A stretch of 64,000 nucleotides of DNA from Hymenobacter telluris (GCF_017313265.1 NZ_JAFLQZ010000005.1:231754-295753), one strand, 5' to 3'. Shown: positions 31,799-41,476, counted from the first letter of the stretch. Notes: generated by a model from the letters alone, not told the origin. Program-made: numbers and translations.

Positions 31799-32746
31799 AT
31801 GGAAACGTTAGAACTCACCCAGGAAGAGCAGTTTCAGGCCCGCATTGATGCGGACATTCGCATTGAGCCCAAGGATTGGATGCCCGATGCCTACCGCAAA
31901 ACGCTGATCCGGCAGATTTCGCAGCACGCCCACTCTGAGTTGGTAGGCATGCTGCCCGAAGGCAACTGGATTACCCGGGCTCCGTCATTGAAGCGCAAGT
32001 CCATTTTGCTGGCTAAGGTGCAGGACGAAGCCGGCCACGGCCTGTACCTGTACAGCGCCGCCGAAACGCTGGGTGCCTCGCGCGACCAAATGCTGGCCGA
32101 CTTGCACTCCGGCAAAGCCAAATATTCCAGCATCTTCAACTACCCCACCCTGAGCTGGGCCGATATGGGCTGCGTGGGCTGGCTGGTGGATGGGGCCGCC
32201 ATTCTCAACCAGGTGCCGCTGTGCCGTACTTCCTACGGCCCTTATGCCCGCGCCATGGTGCGGGTGTGCAAGGAAGAAAGCTTCCATCAGCGCCAGGGTT
32301 TCGAGATTATGCAGACGCTCTGCGAAGGAGCACCCGTGCAGAAGGAAATGGCGCAGGAAGCCCTCAACCGCTGGTGGTGGCCTACGCTGATGATGTTCGG
32401 CCCGAAAGATGCGGATTCGCCCAACACGGCGCAGTCGATGAACTGGCGCATCAAGCGCTTCACCAACGACGAGCTGCGCCAGAAGTTCGTGGACATGATG
32501 GTGCCGCAAGCCGAGTTCCTGGGCCTTACCGTACCCGACCCCGCCGTGAAGTGGAACGCCGACAAGAACGGCTACGATTTCGGCGACGTGGACTGGGAGG
32601 AGTTCTGGAACGTGGTGAAAGGCAACGGCCTCTGCAACCAGGAGCGCCTTGGTGCCCGCGTGAAAGCCCACGAGGAAGGCGCCTGGGTGCGCGAGGCCGC
32701 GCTAGCCCACGCTGCTAAAAGAAAGCAACGGGCCTCAGAGGTGTAG
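31799..32746 (+). CDS. paaA: 1,2-phenylacetyl-CoA epoxidase subunit PaaA
   Basis: 315 residues. PaaA is the catalytic diiron subunit that epoxidises the ring of phenylacetyl-CoA. Ferritin-like motifs are seen in '[14 protein letters not shown]', '[19 protein letters not shown]' (Glu and ExxH-type ligands) and '[13 protein letters not shown]'. The length is normal. The TAG stop is inside the first bases of a palindromic repeat (32742-32853) that fills the gap to paaB. It is the first gene of the paa operon. Confidence 0.96.
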   Translation: METLELTQEEQFQARIDADIRIEPKDWMPDAYRKTLIRQISQHAHSELVGMLPEGNWITRAPSLKRKSILLAKVQDEAGHGLYLYSAAETLGASRDQMLADLHSGKAKYSSIFNYPTLSWADMGCVGWLVDGAAILNQVPLCRTSYGPYARAMVRVCKEESFHQRQGFEIMQTLCEGAPVQKEMAQEALNRWWWPTLMMFGPKDADSPNTAQSMNWRIKRFTNDELRQKFVDMMVPQAEFLGLTVPDPAVKWNADKNGYDFGDVDWEEFWNVVKGNGLCNQERLGARVKAHEEGAWVREAALAHAAKRKQRASEV

Positions 32747-32853
32747 AGACGCGTATTCGCGTCTCGTCGTTGAACGGCCTGCGCTAGAACAACCAGGACC
32801 GCACCAACCAAACAACATCAGCAACGAGTGAGACGCGAATACGCGTCTCTACA
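32742..32853. repeat. GTAGAGACGCG repeat between paaA and paaB
   Basis: Inverted ends of about 30 bp (TGTAGAGACGCGTATTCGCG and complement) with an inner segment containing CAACATCAGCAACG, shared with the elements at 60483 and 63909. Its first bases supply the paaA stop codon. Confidence 0.8.
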
Positions 32854-32865
32854 TAGCTAAGAAAC

Positions 32866-33153
32866 ATGAATCAATCCGAGTGGCCTTTGTGGGAAGTTTT
32901 TATCCGCAGCAAGCAGGGCCTCGACCATAAGCACGTGGGCAGTTTGCACGCCGCCGACGCCGAAATGGCCATCCAGAACGCGCGCGACGTGTACACGCGC
33001 CGCCTTGAAGGCGTGAGCATCTGGGTAGTAGAGTCCAGCCACGTGCACGCCTCCAACCCCGACGATGCCGCGGCTTTCTACGAGCCAGCCAACGACAAAA
33101 TCTACCGCCACCCGACCTTTTACCAGGTGCCGGACTCCATCAAGCACATGTAA
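32866..33153 (+). CDS. paaB: 1,2-phenylacetyl-CoA epoxidase subunit PaaB
   Basis: 95 residues, the small bridging subunit. Signature sequences are 'WPLWEVFIRSKQGLDHKHVGSLHA' (partly quoted), 'DAEMAIQNARDVYTRR' and 'SIWVVESSHV'. It holds PaaA-PaaC heterodimers together in the complex. Size is normal. Confidence 0.95.
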   Translation: MNQSEWPLWEVFIRSKQGLDHKHVGSLHAADAEMAIQNARDVYTRRLEGVSIWVVESSHVHASNPDDAAAFYEPANDKIYRHPTFYQVPDSIKHM

Positions 33154-33206
33154 GTAATTGGCTATTAGCTGCTGGCTGATAGCTATTCGCTTTTCCCTTT
33201 CGCGCT

Positions 33207-33995
33207 ATGCAGGTTGCCCCTCCCACCACTCACACCCCCGAAACGCAGACGCAGCTGTTCCGCTACGTATTGCAGCTAGCCGATACCAGCCTGATTCTGG
33301 CCCACCGCCTCTCGGAGTGGTGCGGGCACGGCCCCATTCTGGAGCAGGACTTGGCGCTGGCCAATATTGCGCTTGACTTTCTGGGCGAGGCACGCAGCTA
33401 TTATCAGTACGCCGCCGAGCTGGAAGGCCAGGGCCGCACCGAGGACGATTTGGCTTACCTGCGCAGCGCCGTGGAATACCGCAATCCGCTGCTGGTAGAG
33501 CAGCCCAACGGCGACTTTGCCGCTACCATTGTGCGGCAGTTTATATACGACACCTTCCACTACCACTTGCTCCAGCAGCTGCAAGCTGGCCCCGACACGC
33601 AGTTGGCCGCCATTGCCGAGAAGTCGGTGAAGGAAGCGGCTTACCATCTGAAGTGGAGCTCGGAGTGGATTATCCGGCTGGGTGACGGTACCGAAGAAAG
33701 CCGCCGCCGCGTGGAGCAGGCTATAGCCAGCCTGTGGCGCTACGCCGGCGAGCTGACGACACCCAACGCCACCGAAAAAGAGCTGCAAGCCGCTGGCCTA
33801 GTGCCCGATTACGCTGCCATGCTGCCCCAAATGGAAGCCCACGTAGCGCGGGTTTTTGAGGAGGCTACGCTGCCGGTGCCGCAGGGCGTATTCATGCAGA
33901 AAGGCGGCAAAGATGGCCGGCACACCGAGCATCTGGGCTACCTGCTCACCGAGCTGCAATACATGCAACGCACCTATCCGGGTCTGACATGGTAG
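33207..33995 (+). CDS. paaC: 1,2-phenylacetyl-CoA epoxidase subunit PaaC
   Basis: 262 residues, the structural ferritin-like partner of PaaA. It has 'LADTSLILAHRLSEWCGHGP', 'EAAYHLKWSSEWIIRLGDGTEES' (partly quoted) and the C-terminal 'KGGKDGRHTEHLGYLLTEL'. The last codons overlap paaD by 7 bases. The short gap before it (33154-33206) holds a direct repeat (GGCTATTAGCT/GGCTGATAGCT). Confidence 0.95.
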   Translation: MQVAPPTTHTPETQTQLFRYVLQLADTSLILAHRLSEWCGHGPILEQDLALANIALDFLGEARSYYQYAAELEGQGRTEDDLAYLRSAVEYRNPLLVEQPNGDFAATIVRQFIYDTFHYHLLQQLQAGPDTQLAAIAEKSVKEAAYHLKWSSEWIIRLGDGTEESRRRVEQAIASLWRYAGELTTPNATEKELQAAGLVPDYAAMLPQMEAHVARVFEEATLPVPQGVFMQKGGKDGRHTEHLGYLLTELQYMQRTYPGLTW

Positions 33996-34495
33996 CCACG
34001 CAAGCGCCGACTGAGGAACTTATCTGGCAGTTGCTGGAAGAAGTTTCCGACCCGGAAGTGCCAGTGCTTAGCATCCTGGACCTGGGCATTGTGCGCGCCG
34101 TGCGGCTTGAAGATGAAATGGTACACGTCACCATTACGCCCACGTACTCGGGGTGCCCGGCCATGAACACCATTGCTACCGACATCCGGCTGCGGCTGCT
34201 GGCCGAGGGCATCACCCAACTCACCATTCACAACCAGCTCAGCCCGGCCTGGACCACCGACTGGATGACTCCGGCGGGCCGCGCCAAGCTGGAGGAATAC
34301 GGCATTGCCCCGCCCGTTGACGGTACGGCCACCGGCCACCTACTCAACCTCTTCGGCCAGGATACCGCCGTGCGCTGCCCGCTTTGCAAGTCCGAGCACA
34401 CCCACCTGGTCAGCCAGTTCGGGTCCACGGCCTGCAAAGCCTCCTACCAGTGCGACGACTGCCAGGAACCCTTCGACTACTTCAAGTGCCACTAA
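33989..34495 (+). CDS. paaD: Phenylacetyl-CoA epoxidase assembly protein PaaD
   Basis: 168 residues. The N-terminal MIP18/SufT-like domain has 'VSDPEVPVLSILDLGIVR' and 'VTITPTYSGCPAM'. The C-terminal zinc or Fe-S binding cysteines are 'CPLCKSEHTHL' and 'CDDCQEPFDYFKCH'. PaaD is needed to mature the Fe-S reductase PaaE, which is not in the window. It overlaps paaC. Confidence 0.93.
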   Translation: MVATQAPTEELIWQLLEEVSDPEVPVLSILDLGIVRAVRLEDEMVHVTITPTYSGCPAMNTIATDIRLRLLAEGITQLTIHNQLSPAWTTDWMTPAGRAKLEEYGIAPPVDGTATGHLLNLFGQDTAVRCPLCKSEHTHLVSQFGSTACKASYQCDDCQEPFDYFKCH

Positions 34496-34502
34496 ATACT
34501 AA

Positions 34503-34650
34503 AGCTAGTTCCCCTCCTCAGATGATTCCGCGCATCAAGCGGCGAGGGGCTAGGGGTGGTTGACCGGCCGTTGAACGACAACTAGCTTTAGTTTCTGGTT
34601 CTAACTTTTCAACCACCCCTAGCCCTTCCTTATCTAAGGAGGGGAACCAG
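34503..34650. repeat. CCCCTCCT palindromic repeat between paaD and paaG
   Basis: Inverted ends around CCCCTCCTCAGAT and AAGGAGGGG, with CTAGGGGTGGTTGA inside. It fills most of the gap. Same family as 36728-36841, 38905-39044 and 54604-54753. Confidence 0.75.
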
Positions 34651-34685
34651 ACTTCTAATCCTGACTCTCTACTTTTCCCCACCCC

Positions 34686-35471
34686 ATGCCCGAAAACGAC
34701 TCTCTGCTCTTCTCCCTCGATGCTGGCGTAGCCACGCTGTGCTTCAATCGGCCCCAGGTTTTCAACAGCGTCAATAAGGAAGTGGCGCTGGCCATGCAGC
34801 AGCACCTGCGCGACTGTCAGCAGAACCCCGAGGTGCGCGCCGTGCTCCTGACGGGTACCGGCAAAGCCTTCTGCGCCGGCCAAGACCTGGCCGAAATTAC
34901 CGGCCCGAACAGCCCCGAGGTAGCCGAAATTGTGGAGAAGCACTACAACCCCATTGTGCAGCTGATCCGGGACTTGGACAAGCCGGTAGTGGCCGCCGTA
35001 AACGGCGTAGCGGCCGGCGCCGGCGCCAATCTGGCCCTGGCTTGTGATGTGGTGGTAGCCAAGGAGTCGGCCTCGTTTATTCAGGCGTTCAGCAAGATTG
35101 GGTTGATTCCGGACAGCGGCGGCACCTACTTTCTGCCGCGCCTGATTGGCATGCAGCGCGCCTCGGCCCTCATGCTCACCGGCGACAAAGTGTCGGCCGC
35201 GGAAGCCGCGCAGATGGGCATGATTTACAAAGCGTTTCCCGACGAATCGTTTGAGCAGGAAGTGGCCGCGCTGGTGCGCAAGCTGGCGGCCATGCCCACC
35301 AAGGGCCTCGCCTACACCAAGCAGCTGCTCAACGGCACCTTCGGCAACGACCTGGCCCAGCAGCTCCGCAACGAAGCCGACTACCAGCTCCGCGCCGGCC
35401 ACACCACCGACTATCGGGAAGGCGTCAGCGCATTCCTGGAAAAGCGTCAGCCTACATTCATTGGTGCCTAG
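34686..35471 (+). CDS. paaG: Enoyl-CoA hydratase/isomerase PaaG-like
   Basis: 261 residues, crotonase fold. PaaG isomerises the ring epoxide to oxepin-CoA. Oxyanion-hole sequences are 'GTGKAFCAGQDLAE' and 'VAAGAGANLALACDVVV'; 'FSKIGLIPDSGGTYFLPRLIG' follows (partly quoted) as in PaaG. The TAG stop lies in the first bases of a GCACTAAGCAC repeat. Confidence 0.9.
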   Translation: MPENDSLLFSLDAGVATLCFNRPQVFNSVNKEVALAMQQHLRDCQQNPEVRAVLLTGTGKAFCAGQDLAEITGPNSPEVAEIVEKHYNPIVQLIRDLDKPVVAAVNGVAAGAGANLALACDVVVAKESASFIQAFSKIGLIPDSGGTYFLPRLIGMQRASALMLTGDKVSAAEAAQMGMIYKAFPDESFEQEVAALVRKLAAMPTKGLAYTKQLLNGTFGNDLAQQLRNEADYQLRAGHTTDYREGVSAFLEKRQPTFIGA

Positions 35472-35554
35472 TGCTTCGTTGTTAGTGCTTAGGTCGTTCA
35501 AACCAAGCACTAACAACGAAGCACTAAGCACTAACAACGAAGCACTAAGCACTA
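35469..35554. repeat. GCACTAAGCAC repeat between paaG and paaH
   Basis: Repeated, inverted copies of AGTGCTTCGTTGTTAGTGCTT and AAGCACTAACAACGAAGCACT (each split here by position). It runs from the paaG stop to 6 bases before the paaH ATG. Relatives occur at 52763-52870 and inside the E1 gene (5848-5893). Confidence 0.8.
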
Positions 35555-35560
35555 TAAAGA

Positions 35561-36727
35561 ATGATAATCGGCATTATTGGCAGCGGCGCTATGGGTTCGG
35601 GCATCGCGCAGGTGGTGGCTACGGCCGGCCACACCGTGCGCCTACTCGACCAGAATGCGCAGGCCTTGGAACGCGCCCGCCAAGCCATTGAAACTAGCCT
35701 CAACAAGCTGGTGGAGAAAGGCAAACTAACGACGGAGGCGGCGGCCGGCACCATTGCGCGCGTGCACCTCACCCAGGATATGCAGGAGTTTATGGACTGT
35801 GAGCTGGTGCTGGAAGCCATTGTGGAGGATTTGGCCGTGAAGCAGCACCTGTTTCGGGAACTGGAAATGGTGGTGCCCGAAACCTGCATTCTGGCCAGCA
35901 ATACGTCGTCGCTGTCCATTGCTTCCATTGCCTCGGCGTGCCAGCACCCCGAGCGGTTTATTGGGATTCACTTCTTCAATCCGGCCCCCGTTATGCAGCT
36001 GGTAGAAGTTATTCCGGCGGTGCAAACGCGCGCCGGGCTGGCCGAGGAAGTGCGGGCGCTGGTGGAAAGCTGGGGCAAGCTGCCGGTGCTGGCCAAAGAC
36101 ACGCCGGGCTTCATCGTGAACCGGGTGGCGCGGCCGTTCTACGGGGAGGCCATCCGGCTGCTGGAAGAAGGCGTGGCCGACGCGGCCACCATCGACTGGG
36201 CCATGACCGAGCTGGGCGGGTTCCGGATGGGGCCGTTTCAACTGATGGATTTCATCGGCCACGACGTCAATTACCGCGTCACGGAGTCGGTTTTCACGGC
36301 CTTCTTTTTCGACCCGCGCTACAAGCCTTCCTTCACCCAAAAGCGGCTGTTCGAAGCCGGCTACTACGGCCGCAAGTCGGGCCGTGGCTTCTACAGCTAC
36401 GCGCCCGATGCCGCCCCGCCCGAGCCAACCCGCGACGCCGAGCTGGGCCAGCGCATCGTGCAGCGCGTTCTGGCCATGCTCATCAACGAAGCCGTGGACG
36501 CCCTGTTCCTGAACGTGGCCTCTCGCCCCGACCTGGAGCTGGCCATGACCAAGGGCGTCAACTACCCCAAAGGCCTGCTCACCTGGGCCGACGAGCTGGG
36601 TTTGGCGCAAGTGCTCAACACCCTCGACGCCCTCTACGACGAATACCACGAAGACCGGTACCGCGCCAGCCCGCTGCTGCGCCGCATGGCGAAAACCGGC
36701 CAGACCTTTTTTCCACCCGCAAACTGA
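35561..36727 (+). CDS. paaH: 3-hydroxyacyl-CoA dehydrogenase PaaH
   Basis: 388 residues. The N-terminal Rossmann motif is Gly7-x-Gly9-x-x-Gly12 (GIIGSGAMGSGIAQ). The catalytic region is 'ERFIGIHFFNPAPVMQLVEVI', with 'KDTPGFIVNRVARPFYGEAIRLL' (partly quoted) next. It oxidises 3-hydroxyadipyl-CoA in the lower phenylacetate pathway. The C-terminal domain has 'YYGRKSGRGFYSY' and 'NYPKGLLTWADELG'. Confidence 0.93.
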   Translation: MIIGIIGSGAMGSGIAQVVATAGHTVRLLDQNAQALERARQAIETSLNKLVEKGKLTTEAAAGTIARVHLTQDMQEFMDCELVLEAIVEDLAVKQHLFRELEMVVPETCILASNTSSLSIASIASACQHPERFIGIHFFNPAPVMQLVEVIPAVQTRAGLAEEVRALVESWGKLPVLAKDTPGFIVNRVARPFYGEAIRLLEEGVADAATIDWAMTELGGFRMGPFQLMDFIGHDVNYRVTESVFTAFFFDPRYKPSFTQKRLFEAGYYGRKSGRGFYSYAPDAAPPEPTRDAELGQRIVQRVLAMLINEAVDALFLNVASRPDLELAMTKGVNYPKGLLTWADELGLAQVLNTLDALYDEYHEDRYRASPLLRRMAKTGQTFFPPAN

Positions 36728-36841
36728 CCTCACCCCCTAGCCCCCTCTCCAAAAGAGAGGGGGAACTAGACGTAGATTCTAATTCTAGAAAGCTAAAAGT
36801 TAGTCCCCCCTCTCTTTTGGAGAGGGGGCTAGGGGGTGAGG
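36728..36841. repeat. Perfect 35-bp inverted repeat between paaH and paaZ
   Basis: CCTCACCCCCTAGCCCCCTC ... and its exact complement. The element begins one base after the paaH stop and ends 13 bases before the paaZ ATG. Confidence 0.85.
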
Positions 36842-36854
36842 CACCTATCAGAAC

Positions 36855-38903
36855 ATGACTACTCTCGAAAATTACGCCTTTGGCCGCTGGACGGCGGGGC
36901 AGGGTCAGCAGCAGGAACTCTACGACGCTTCCACCGGCGAAGTAGTGGCCGTAACCAGCGGCGAAGGGCTGGACTACGCGGAGATGATGCACTACGCTCG
37001 TAGCAAAGGCAACAAGGCGCTCCGCAAAATGACTTTCCATGAGCGGGGCCGCATGCTAAAAGCCCTGGCCCTGCACCTCGACAGCAAAAAGGAAGATTTC
37101 TATACCCTCAGCTACCGCAGCGGCGCCACCCGCGCCGACTCCTGGATTGACATTGAGGGCGGCATCGGCAACCTGTTTGCCAACGCCTCCCTGCGCCGCA
37201 AATTCCCCGATAAGCCGTTCTACGTGGACGGCGACCCGATTGCGCTGTCGAAGGGCGGCAACTTCATCGGCCACCACATCATGGTACCGCGCGAGGGGGT
37301 TGCCATCCACATCAACGCCTACAACTTCCCGATTTGGGGGATGCTGGAGAAAATTGCCGTGAATCTGCTGGCTGGCATGCCCGCCATTGTGAAGCCGGCC
37401 GTGCCCTCAGCCTACCTCACCGAGGCGGTGGTGCGCGAAATCATTGCCTCCAACATTCTGCCCGAAGGCGCGTTGCAGCTGGTAGTAGGCACCGGCCAGG
37501 GCATTCTGGACCACGTTACCTATCAGGATGTGGTGACGTTCACCGGCTCGGCCGAAACGGGCCGCAAGCTGAAAGGCCACCCGCGCATTTTGGCGGAGGC
37601 GGTGCCGTTTACCATGGAAGCCGACTCGTTGAACGCTGCCGTGCTGGGGCCGGATGCCGTGCCGGGCACCGTGGAGTTCGACTTGTTTATCAAGGAAATC
37701 CGCAAGGAAATGACAGCCAAAGCCGGGCAGAAATGCACCGCCATCCGCCGCGTTATTGTGCCCAATAACTTGGTGGAAGACGTGCAGATTGCCTTGGGTA
37801 AAGCACTAGCCCAGACCACCATCGGGCACCCGCTGGCGGAGGGCGTGCGCATGGGCGCGCTGGCCGGCCGGGAGCAAATGCAGCGGGTGCGCGAGCGGGT
37901 GGAGCTACTCGCCAAAAACACGCCCATCGTGTACGGCAACCTCGACGACGTAGCAGTGATTGGTGGTGACTGCAAAGTGGGCGCGTTTATGTCGCCGATT
38001 GTGCTGCTGAACTCCGAGCCGTTCAGGTTCACCGACACCCACGAAATCGAAGCCTTCGGGCCGGTGGCTACGCTCATGCCCTACCACGATGTAGACGAGG
38101 CCATTCAGCTGGCGAACCTGGGCAAAGGCTCCCTGGTGTGCTCGGTGGCTACCGCCGACCTGCGCACGGCGCAGGAGTTTGTGCTGGGCGCGGCCACCCA
38201 CCACGGCCGGATTCTGGTCATCAATGAGGAGGTGGCCAAGGAAAGCACCGGGCACGGCTCGCCACTGCCGCTACTCATCCACGGCGGCCCCGGCCGGGCC
38301 GGTGGCGGGCAGGAAATGGGCGGTATCCGGGGCGTTGAGCACTTCATGCAGCGGGTGGCTATTCAGGGCTCCCCCACCATGATTACGGCCATTACCGAGG
38401 TGTACCAGCAGAACGCCAAGCAGATAGAAAAGGACAAGCACCCGTTTCAGCACTACTTCGAGGAGTTGGAAATCGGGCAGACGTACACCACGCACCGCCA
38501 CACCGTCACGGAAGCCGACATCAGCAGTTTCGCTCAAGTGTCGGGCGACAATTTCTATGCCCACGTGGACGCTACTTCCCTGGAAGGCACGCTCTTTACG
38601 GGCCGGGTGGCGCACGGCTACTACATCCTGAGCAAGGCCGCCGGCATGTTCGTGGACCCGCGTAAAGGCCCGGTACTGCTCAACTACGGCCTCGATGAAT
38701 GCCGCTTCACCAAGCCCGTGTACCCCGGCATGACCATCGGGGTGAAGCTCACGGTGAAAGAGAAGATAGCCCAGGAAAAGCGCGACGAAACCGACGTTGC
38801 CAAAGGCATTGTGCGCTGGCTAGTAGACGTGTCCGACGAAACCGGCGAAACCGTAGCCGTAGCCACCATCCTAACGATGGTGAAAAAGAAAAACCAGGAG
38901 TAG
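36855..38903 (+). CDS. paaZ: Bifunctional oxepin-CoA hydrolase/aldehyde dehydrogenase PaaZ
   Basis: 682 residues. The N-terminal aldehyde dehydrogenase (about 1-520) has catalytic Glu255 in '[10 protein letters not shown]' and Cys294 in '[13 protein letters not shown]'. The C-terminal MaoC-type hydratase (about 545-680) has Asp565 and His570 in '[13 protein letters not shown]'. Together they open the oxepin ring and oxidise the aldehyde formed, avoiding release of the toxic semialdehyde. Size and order match the E. coli protein. Confidence 0.95.
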   Translation: MTTLENYAFGRWTAGQGQQQELYDASTGEVVAVTSGEGLDYAEMMHYARSKGNKALRKMTFHERGRMLKALALHLDSKKEDFYTLSYRSGATRADSWIDIEGGIGNLFANASLRRKFPDKPFYVDGDPIALSKGGNFIGHHIMVPREGVAIHINAYNFPIWGMLEKIAVNLLAGMPAIVKPAVPSAYLTEAVVREIIASNILPEGALQLVVGTGQGILDHVTYQDVVTFTGSAETGRKLKGHPRILAEAVPFTMEADSLNAAVLGPDAVPGTVEFDLFIKEIRKEMTAKAGQKCTAIRRVIVPNNLVEDVQIALGKALAQTTIGHPLAEGVRMGALAGREQMQRVRERVELLAKNTPIVYGNLDDVAVIGGDCKVGAFMSPIVLLNSEPFRFTDTHEIEAFGPVATLMPYHDVDEAIQLANLGKGSLVCSVATADLRTAQEFVLGAATHHGRILVINEEVAKESTGHGSPLPLLIHGGPGRAGGGQEMGGIRGVEHFMQRVAIQGSPTMITAITEVYQQNAKQIEKDKHPFQHYFEELEIGQTYTTHRHTVTEADISSFAQVSGDNFYAHVDATSLEGTLFTGRVAHGYYILSKAAGMFVDPRKGPVLLNYGLDECRFTKPVYPGMTIGVKLTVKEKIAQEKRDETDVAKGIVRWLVDVSDETGETVAVATILTMVKKKNQE

Positions 38904-38904
38904 A

Positions 38905-39044
38905 CTAGCTGTTAGCTCCCCTCCTTGTTGAAAGGAGGGGTTGGGGGTGGTTGACTAGAACTAGAAAATTAGAGCTAGTTGTCGTTCAACAATTTTACCA
39001 CCCCCAACCCCTCCTTGAAAAAAAGGAGGGGAGCTAACAGCTAG
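38905..39044. repeat. CCCCTCCT palindromic repeat after paaZ
   Basis: CTAGCTGTTAGCTCCCCTCC at one end and GGAGGGGAGCTAACAGCTAG at the other, with GTTGGGGGTGG and CCACCCCCAAC inside. It begins one base after the paaZ stop. Confidence 0.85.
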
Positions 39045-39071
39045 TTTCTAGCCTTACACCACCCTTTCCAC

Positions 39072-39845
39072 ATGACCCAACTCTCCCTTACCGGCAATGT
39101 AGCCGCCACTACCGATGCACACGGCGTCACGACTATCACCTTCTCTCACCCGTCGCACAACTCATTGCCAGGGGCGCTGCTTACGGCGCTGGCGCAGGCC
39201 ATAACCGATGCCGGGCAGGACGCGCAAACCAAGGTCATTGTGCTGAAAAGTGAGGGCGAAAAAACGTTTTGCGCCGGGGCCAGCTTCGATGAGTTGATTG
39301 CCATTGAGGACGAGGCGCAGGGGCTGGCGTTTTTCTCGGGCTTTGCCAAGGTGATAAACGCCTGCCGCACCTCGCCGAAAATCATCATCGGGCGGGTGCA
39401 GGGCAAGGCCATTGGCGGCGGGGTAGGTGTTGCCGCCGCTACTGACTATTGCTTTGCCACGGCGCAAGCCGCTGTGAAGCTCAGTGAGTTGGTGGTGGGC
39501 ATCGGTCCGTTTGTGGTAGGGCCGGCAGTGGAGCGTAAAATCGGGACGGCCGCCTTTGCCCAGCTGGCGCTGGATGCCGCCGAGTTTCGGTCGGCCGCTT
39601 GGGCGCAGGAGAAGGGTTTGTACGCGCAGGTGCTCGACAGCATCGACGCCCTGGATGCAGCCGTGCAGGCGTTTGCCACCAAGCTCGCCGGCTACAACCC
39701 CGAGGCGCTGGCCGACTTGAAGCGCGTGATTTGGGCCGGTACTGACCATTGGGATACGCTGCTAGTGGAGCGGGCCGCCATCAGTGGCCGGCTGGTGTTG
39801 TCGGAGTTCACCCGGTCGGCCATTCAGCAGTTCAAAGCCCGGTAA
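39072..39845 (+). CDS. Enoyl-CoA hydratase/isomerase family protein, probable PaaF role
   Basis: 257 residues, crotonase fold: 'EGEKTFCAGASFDELI' and 'VQGKAIGGGVGVAAATDYCFAT' form the oxyanion hole (second partly quoted), 'LSELVVGIGPFVVGPAVERKIG' (partly quoted) follows, resembling the methylglutaconyl-CoA hydratase branch. As last gene of the paa operon it would hydrate 2,3-dehydroadipyl-CoA, which is the PaaF step, but the family is broad, so this is an inference from context. Confidence 0.8.
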   Translation: MTQLSLTGNVAATTDAHGVTTITFSHPSHNSLPGALLTALAQAITDAGQDAQTKVIVLKSEGEKTFCAGASFDELIAIEDEAQGLAFFSGFAKVINACRTSPKIIIGRVQGKAIGGGVGVAAATDYCFATAQAAVKLSELVVGIGPFVVGPAVERKIGTAAFAQLALDAAEFRSAAWAQEKGLYAQVLDSIDALDAAVQAFATKLAGYNPEALADLKRVIWAGTDHWDTLLVERAAISGRLVLSEFTRSAIQQFKAR

Positions 39846-40304
39846 GCGCTGGGTGGTTAGGCTTCAGGAACCGGGCTTCTGATTCGGGCAATGCAGCATC
39901 GGTTTTGGGTAATACAGTGGGAGCACGCCGCAACAGGGTACTCTACCTTTGTGGTTGCTTGCTGACGGCGCACTACGCTTACCGCCAGCCGGCGGGGTTT
40001 CTGAATCGCGGAAGCCCGCCACGCACTGTTTTTCGGGTGGCACCACTTGGGTTGCCGTCCCGATTTCACCTTTCCCTCTTCCTATGCATTTTCCTTATGT
40101 CTGGCAGCTGACTGCCGAAGACAGCCGCCGCTTTTTCCGGTACCTGCGCGTGTTCTTCCAACGACCACTGCCTAGTATTCGCAGCTTTAGAAAAACCTGG
40201 TCGTATTGAGCCAGGTTTTTTTGTATCCCCTTTTCTACAAGCAGTTTACTGATTCCTGAGGCACATACCCGCCGCTGCTTTCACTCTTTATCCGCTACCT
40301 GCCT
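39846..40304. other. Stretch of about 460 bp without a clear gene
   Basis: It holds a terminator at 40191-40223 and a 41-codon open frame (ATG 40084 to TGA 40209) with Phe/Arg-rich sequence 'QLTAEDSRRFFRYLRVFF', which is too weak to call. The two halves around 39857-40070 have no repeat family. Confidence 0.4.
40191..40223 (+). terminator. Terminator
   Basis: AAAAACCTGG, loop TCGTATTGAG, CCAGGTTTTT and further T: a strong hairpin, probably for the short transcript before it or for the paa operon. Confidence 0.8.
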
Positions 40305-40565
40305 ATGACGTTTATTGCCCTACTTGGCCTGCTGGCCGCTTGCGTTACCACGGCCGCCTACGTACCGCAGGCCTACAAAACCATTATTACCCGTTCTACC
40401 AGCAGTCTTTCGCTGCCCACCTACTCCTTGCTTTTTGCTGGCACAACCCTGTGGGTGGTGTACGCCCTCTATATCAACAACTTACCTATTCTGGTTGCCA
40501 ACGGGGTAACGGCGGTGCTGGCTGGCATTATTCTGTACCTGAAACTCACCGCGAAGGAAAGCTAA
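40305..40565 (+). CDS. SemiSWEET sugar transporter (PQ-loop)
   Basis: 86 residues, three transmembrane helices. The PQ motif and following basic loop are 'AAYVPQAYKTIITRSTSSLSL'-type (PQ at residues 21-22), and 'YSLLFAGTTLWVVYALYI' and 'NGVTAVLAGIILYLKL' are helices 2 and 3. SemiSWEETs dimerise into sugar facilitators. The gene is single and convergent with the AraC gene. Confidence 0.9.
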   Translation: MTFIALLGLLAACVTTAAYVPQAYKTIITRSTSSLSLPTYSLLFAGTTLWVVYALYINNLPILVANGVTAVLAGIILYLKLTAKES

Positions 40566-40576
40566 CCGCTCTACCG

Positions 40577-41425
40577 TCAGGCCGTTTGCTGCTGCCGATA
40601 GGCCGTGGGGCTTTGGCCGGTAAGCTTGCGGAAAGTGCGGTTGAAGTGCGAGAGGTTGTTGAAGCCACTGGCCAAGCTCACTTCCGTCACGGGCAAGCCT
40701 TGCAACAGCAGCAGCCGGGCCTGACTGATGCGGTATTCCTGCAAAAAGCTGGTGAGCGTTTGGCCGGTCATTTTCTTGAAAAAACGGCAAAACGCCGGCA
40801 CCGTCAGCGCCGTGAGGTCGGCTAGCTGCTGCACCGTAACCGGCTCGGCGTAGTGCTGCTCAATGTGCTGATAGACCTGCCGCAACCGTTGCTGCTCCAG
40901 CTCCTGGGTGCCCGAAACGCCCAAAGCCGCGTGTAGTTCGGTGGCGTCGGGTGCTTCGGCGAGGTGGTAGAGCAGCTGAAGCAACGTGAGCAGCCGCACC
41001 GGGGCGGGCTGGGTTAGCATCTGGCGCAGCGTAGCCCCCACGGCAGCCCGCGTGGCCGGCCCAAACGACAGGCCTTGCCGGGACCGGTGAAACAGCTGCT
41101 GCACGGCCGCTAGCTCGGGCCGGTGCAGGAAATTTTCACCCAGAAAATCTTCGCGCAGTTGCAGCACAATTTGCTCGAACGCGCCTTGCTGCTCGTAGCT
41201 GAAACTCAGGTGTGGCAGATTCGGACCCATAAATACCAACTCGCCACCCGAGTAGCGCGAGAAATGCTGCCCGATGTGCCGCCGCCCGCTGCCTTCCGGA
41301 ATGTACACCAGCTCGTACTCGGGGTGGTAGTGCCACAGAATGTCGCGGTCCTGCGCCTGGGTGTAGTGCAGGAGCGTAAACGAGCTGCCGGGCGTGGGCT
41401 GAATAGGTTCGAATTCCAGCTTCAT
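40577..41425 (-). CDS. AraC family transcriptional regulator
   Basis: 282 residues. The N-terminal half (about 1-110) is a cupin: 'ILWHYHPEYELVYIPEGSGRRHIG' (partly quoted) has the histidine pair of the sugar-sensing type. The C-terminal half (about 180-282) has two helix-turn-helix motifs, 'VQQLADLTALTVPAFCRFFK' and 'EVSLASGFNNLSHFNRTFRK'. It is divergent from the secreted protein gene and next to SemiSWEET, suggesting control of sugar-related genes; the ligand is unknown. Confidence 0.92.
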   Translation of the reverse strand: MKLEFEPIQPTPGSSFTLLHYTQAQDRDILWHYHPEYELVYIPEGSGRRHIGQHFSRYSGGELVFMGPNLPHLSFSYEQQGAFEQIVLQLREDFLGENFLHRPELAAVQQLFHRSRQGLSFGPATRAAVGATLRQMLTQPAPVRLLTLLQLLYHLAEAPDATELHAALGVSGTQELEQQRLRQVYQHIEQHYAEPVTVQQLADLTALTVPAFCRFFKKMTGQTLTSFLQEYRISQARLLLLQGLPVTEVSLASGFNNLSHFNRTFRKLTGQSPTAYRQQQTA

Positions 41426-41476
41426 GCACTAAGTACGACAAGCTGAGCGGAAGGATAACAGTAGAGCTTGCAGGAG

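Noticed and set aside
31440..32853. CRISPR-like array from repeated GAGACGCG units
   Set aside because: The units are palindromic pairs in intergenic DNA without regular spacers or cas genes.
34518..35552. 344-codon minus-strand frame opposite paaG
   Set aside because: Its N-terminal Leu/Ser repeats come from the palindromic repeat; the rest is antisense to paaG.
35726..36733. 335-codon minus-strand frame opposite paaH
   Set aside because: Antisense shadow; His/Gly/Val-rich composition without protein features.
40084..40209. 41-codon frame before the terminator at 40191
   Set aside because: Overlaps the terminator stem and has no supporting signals; kept only as a remark in the spacer entry.
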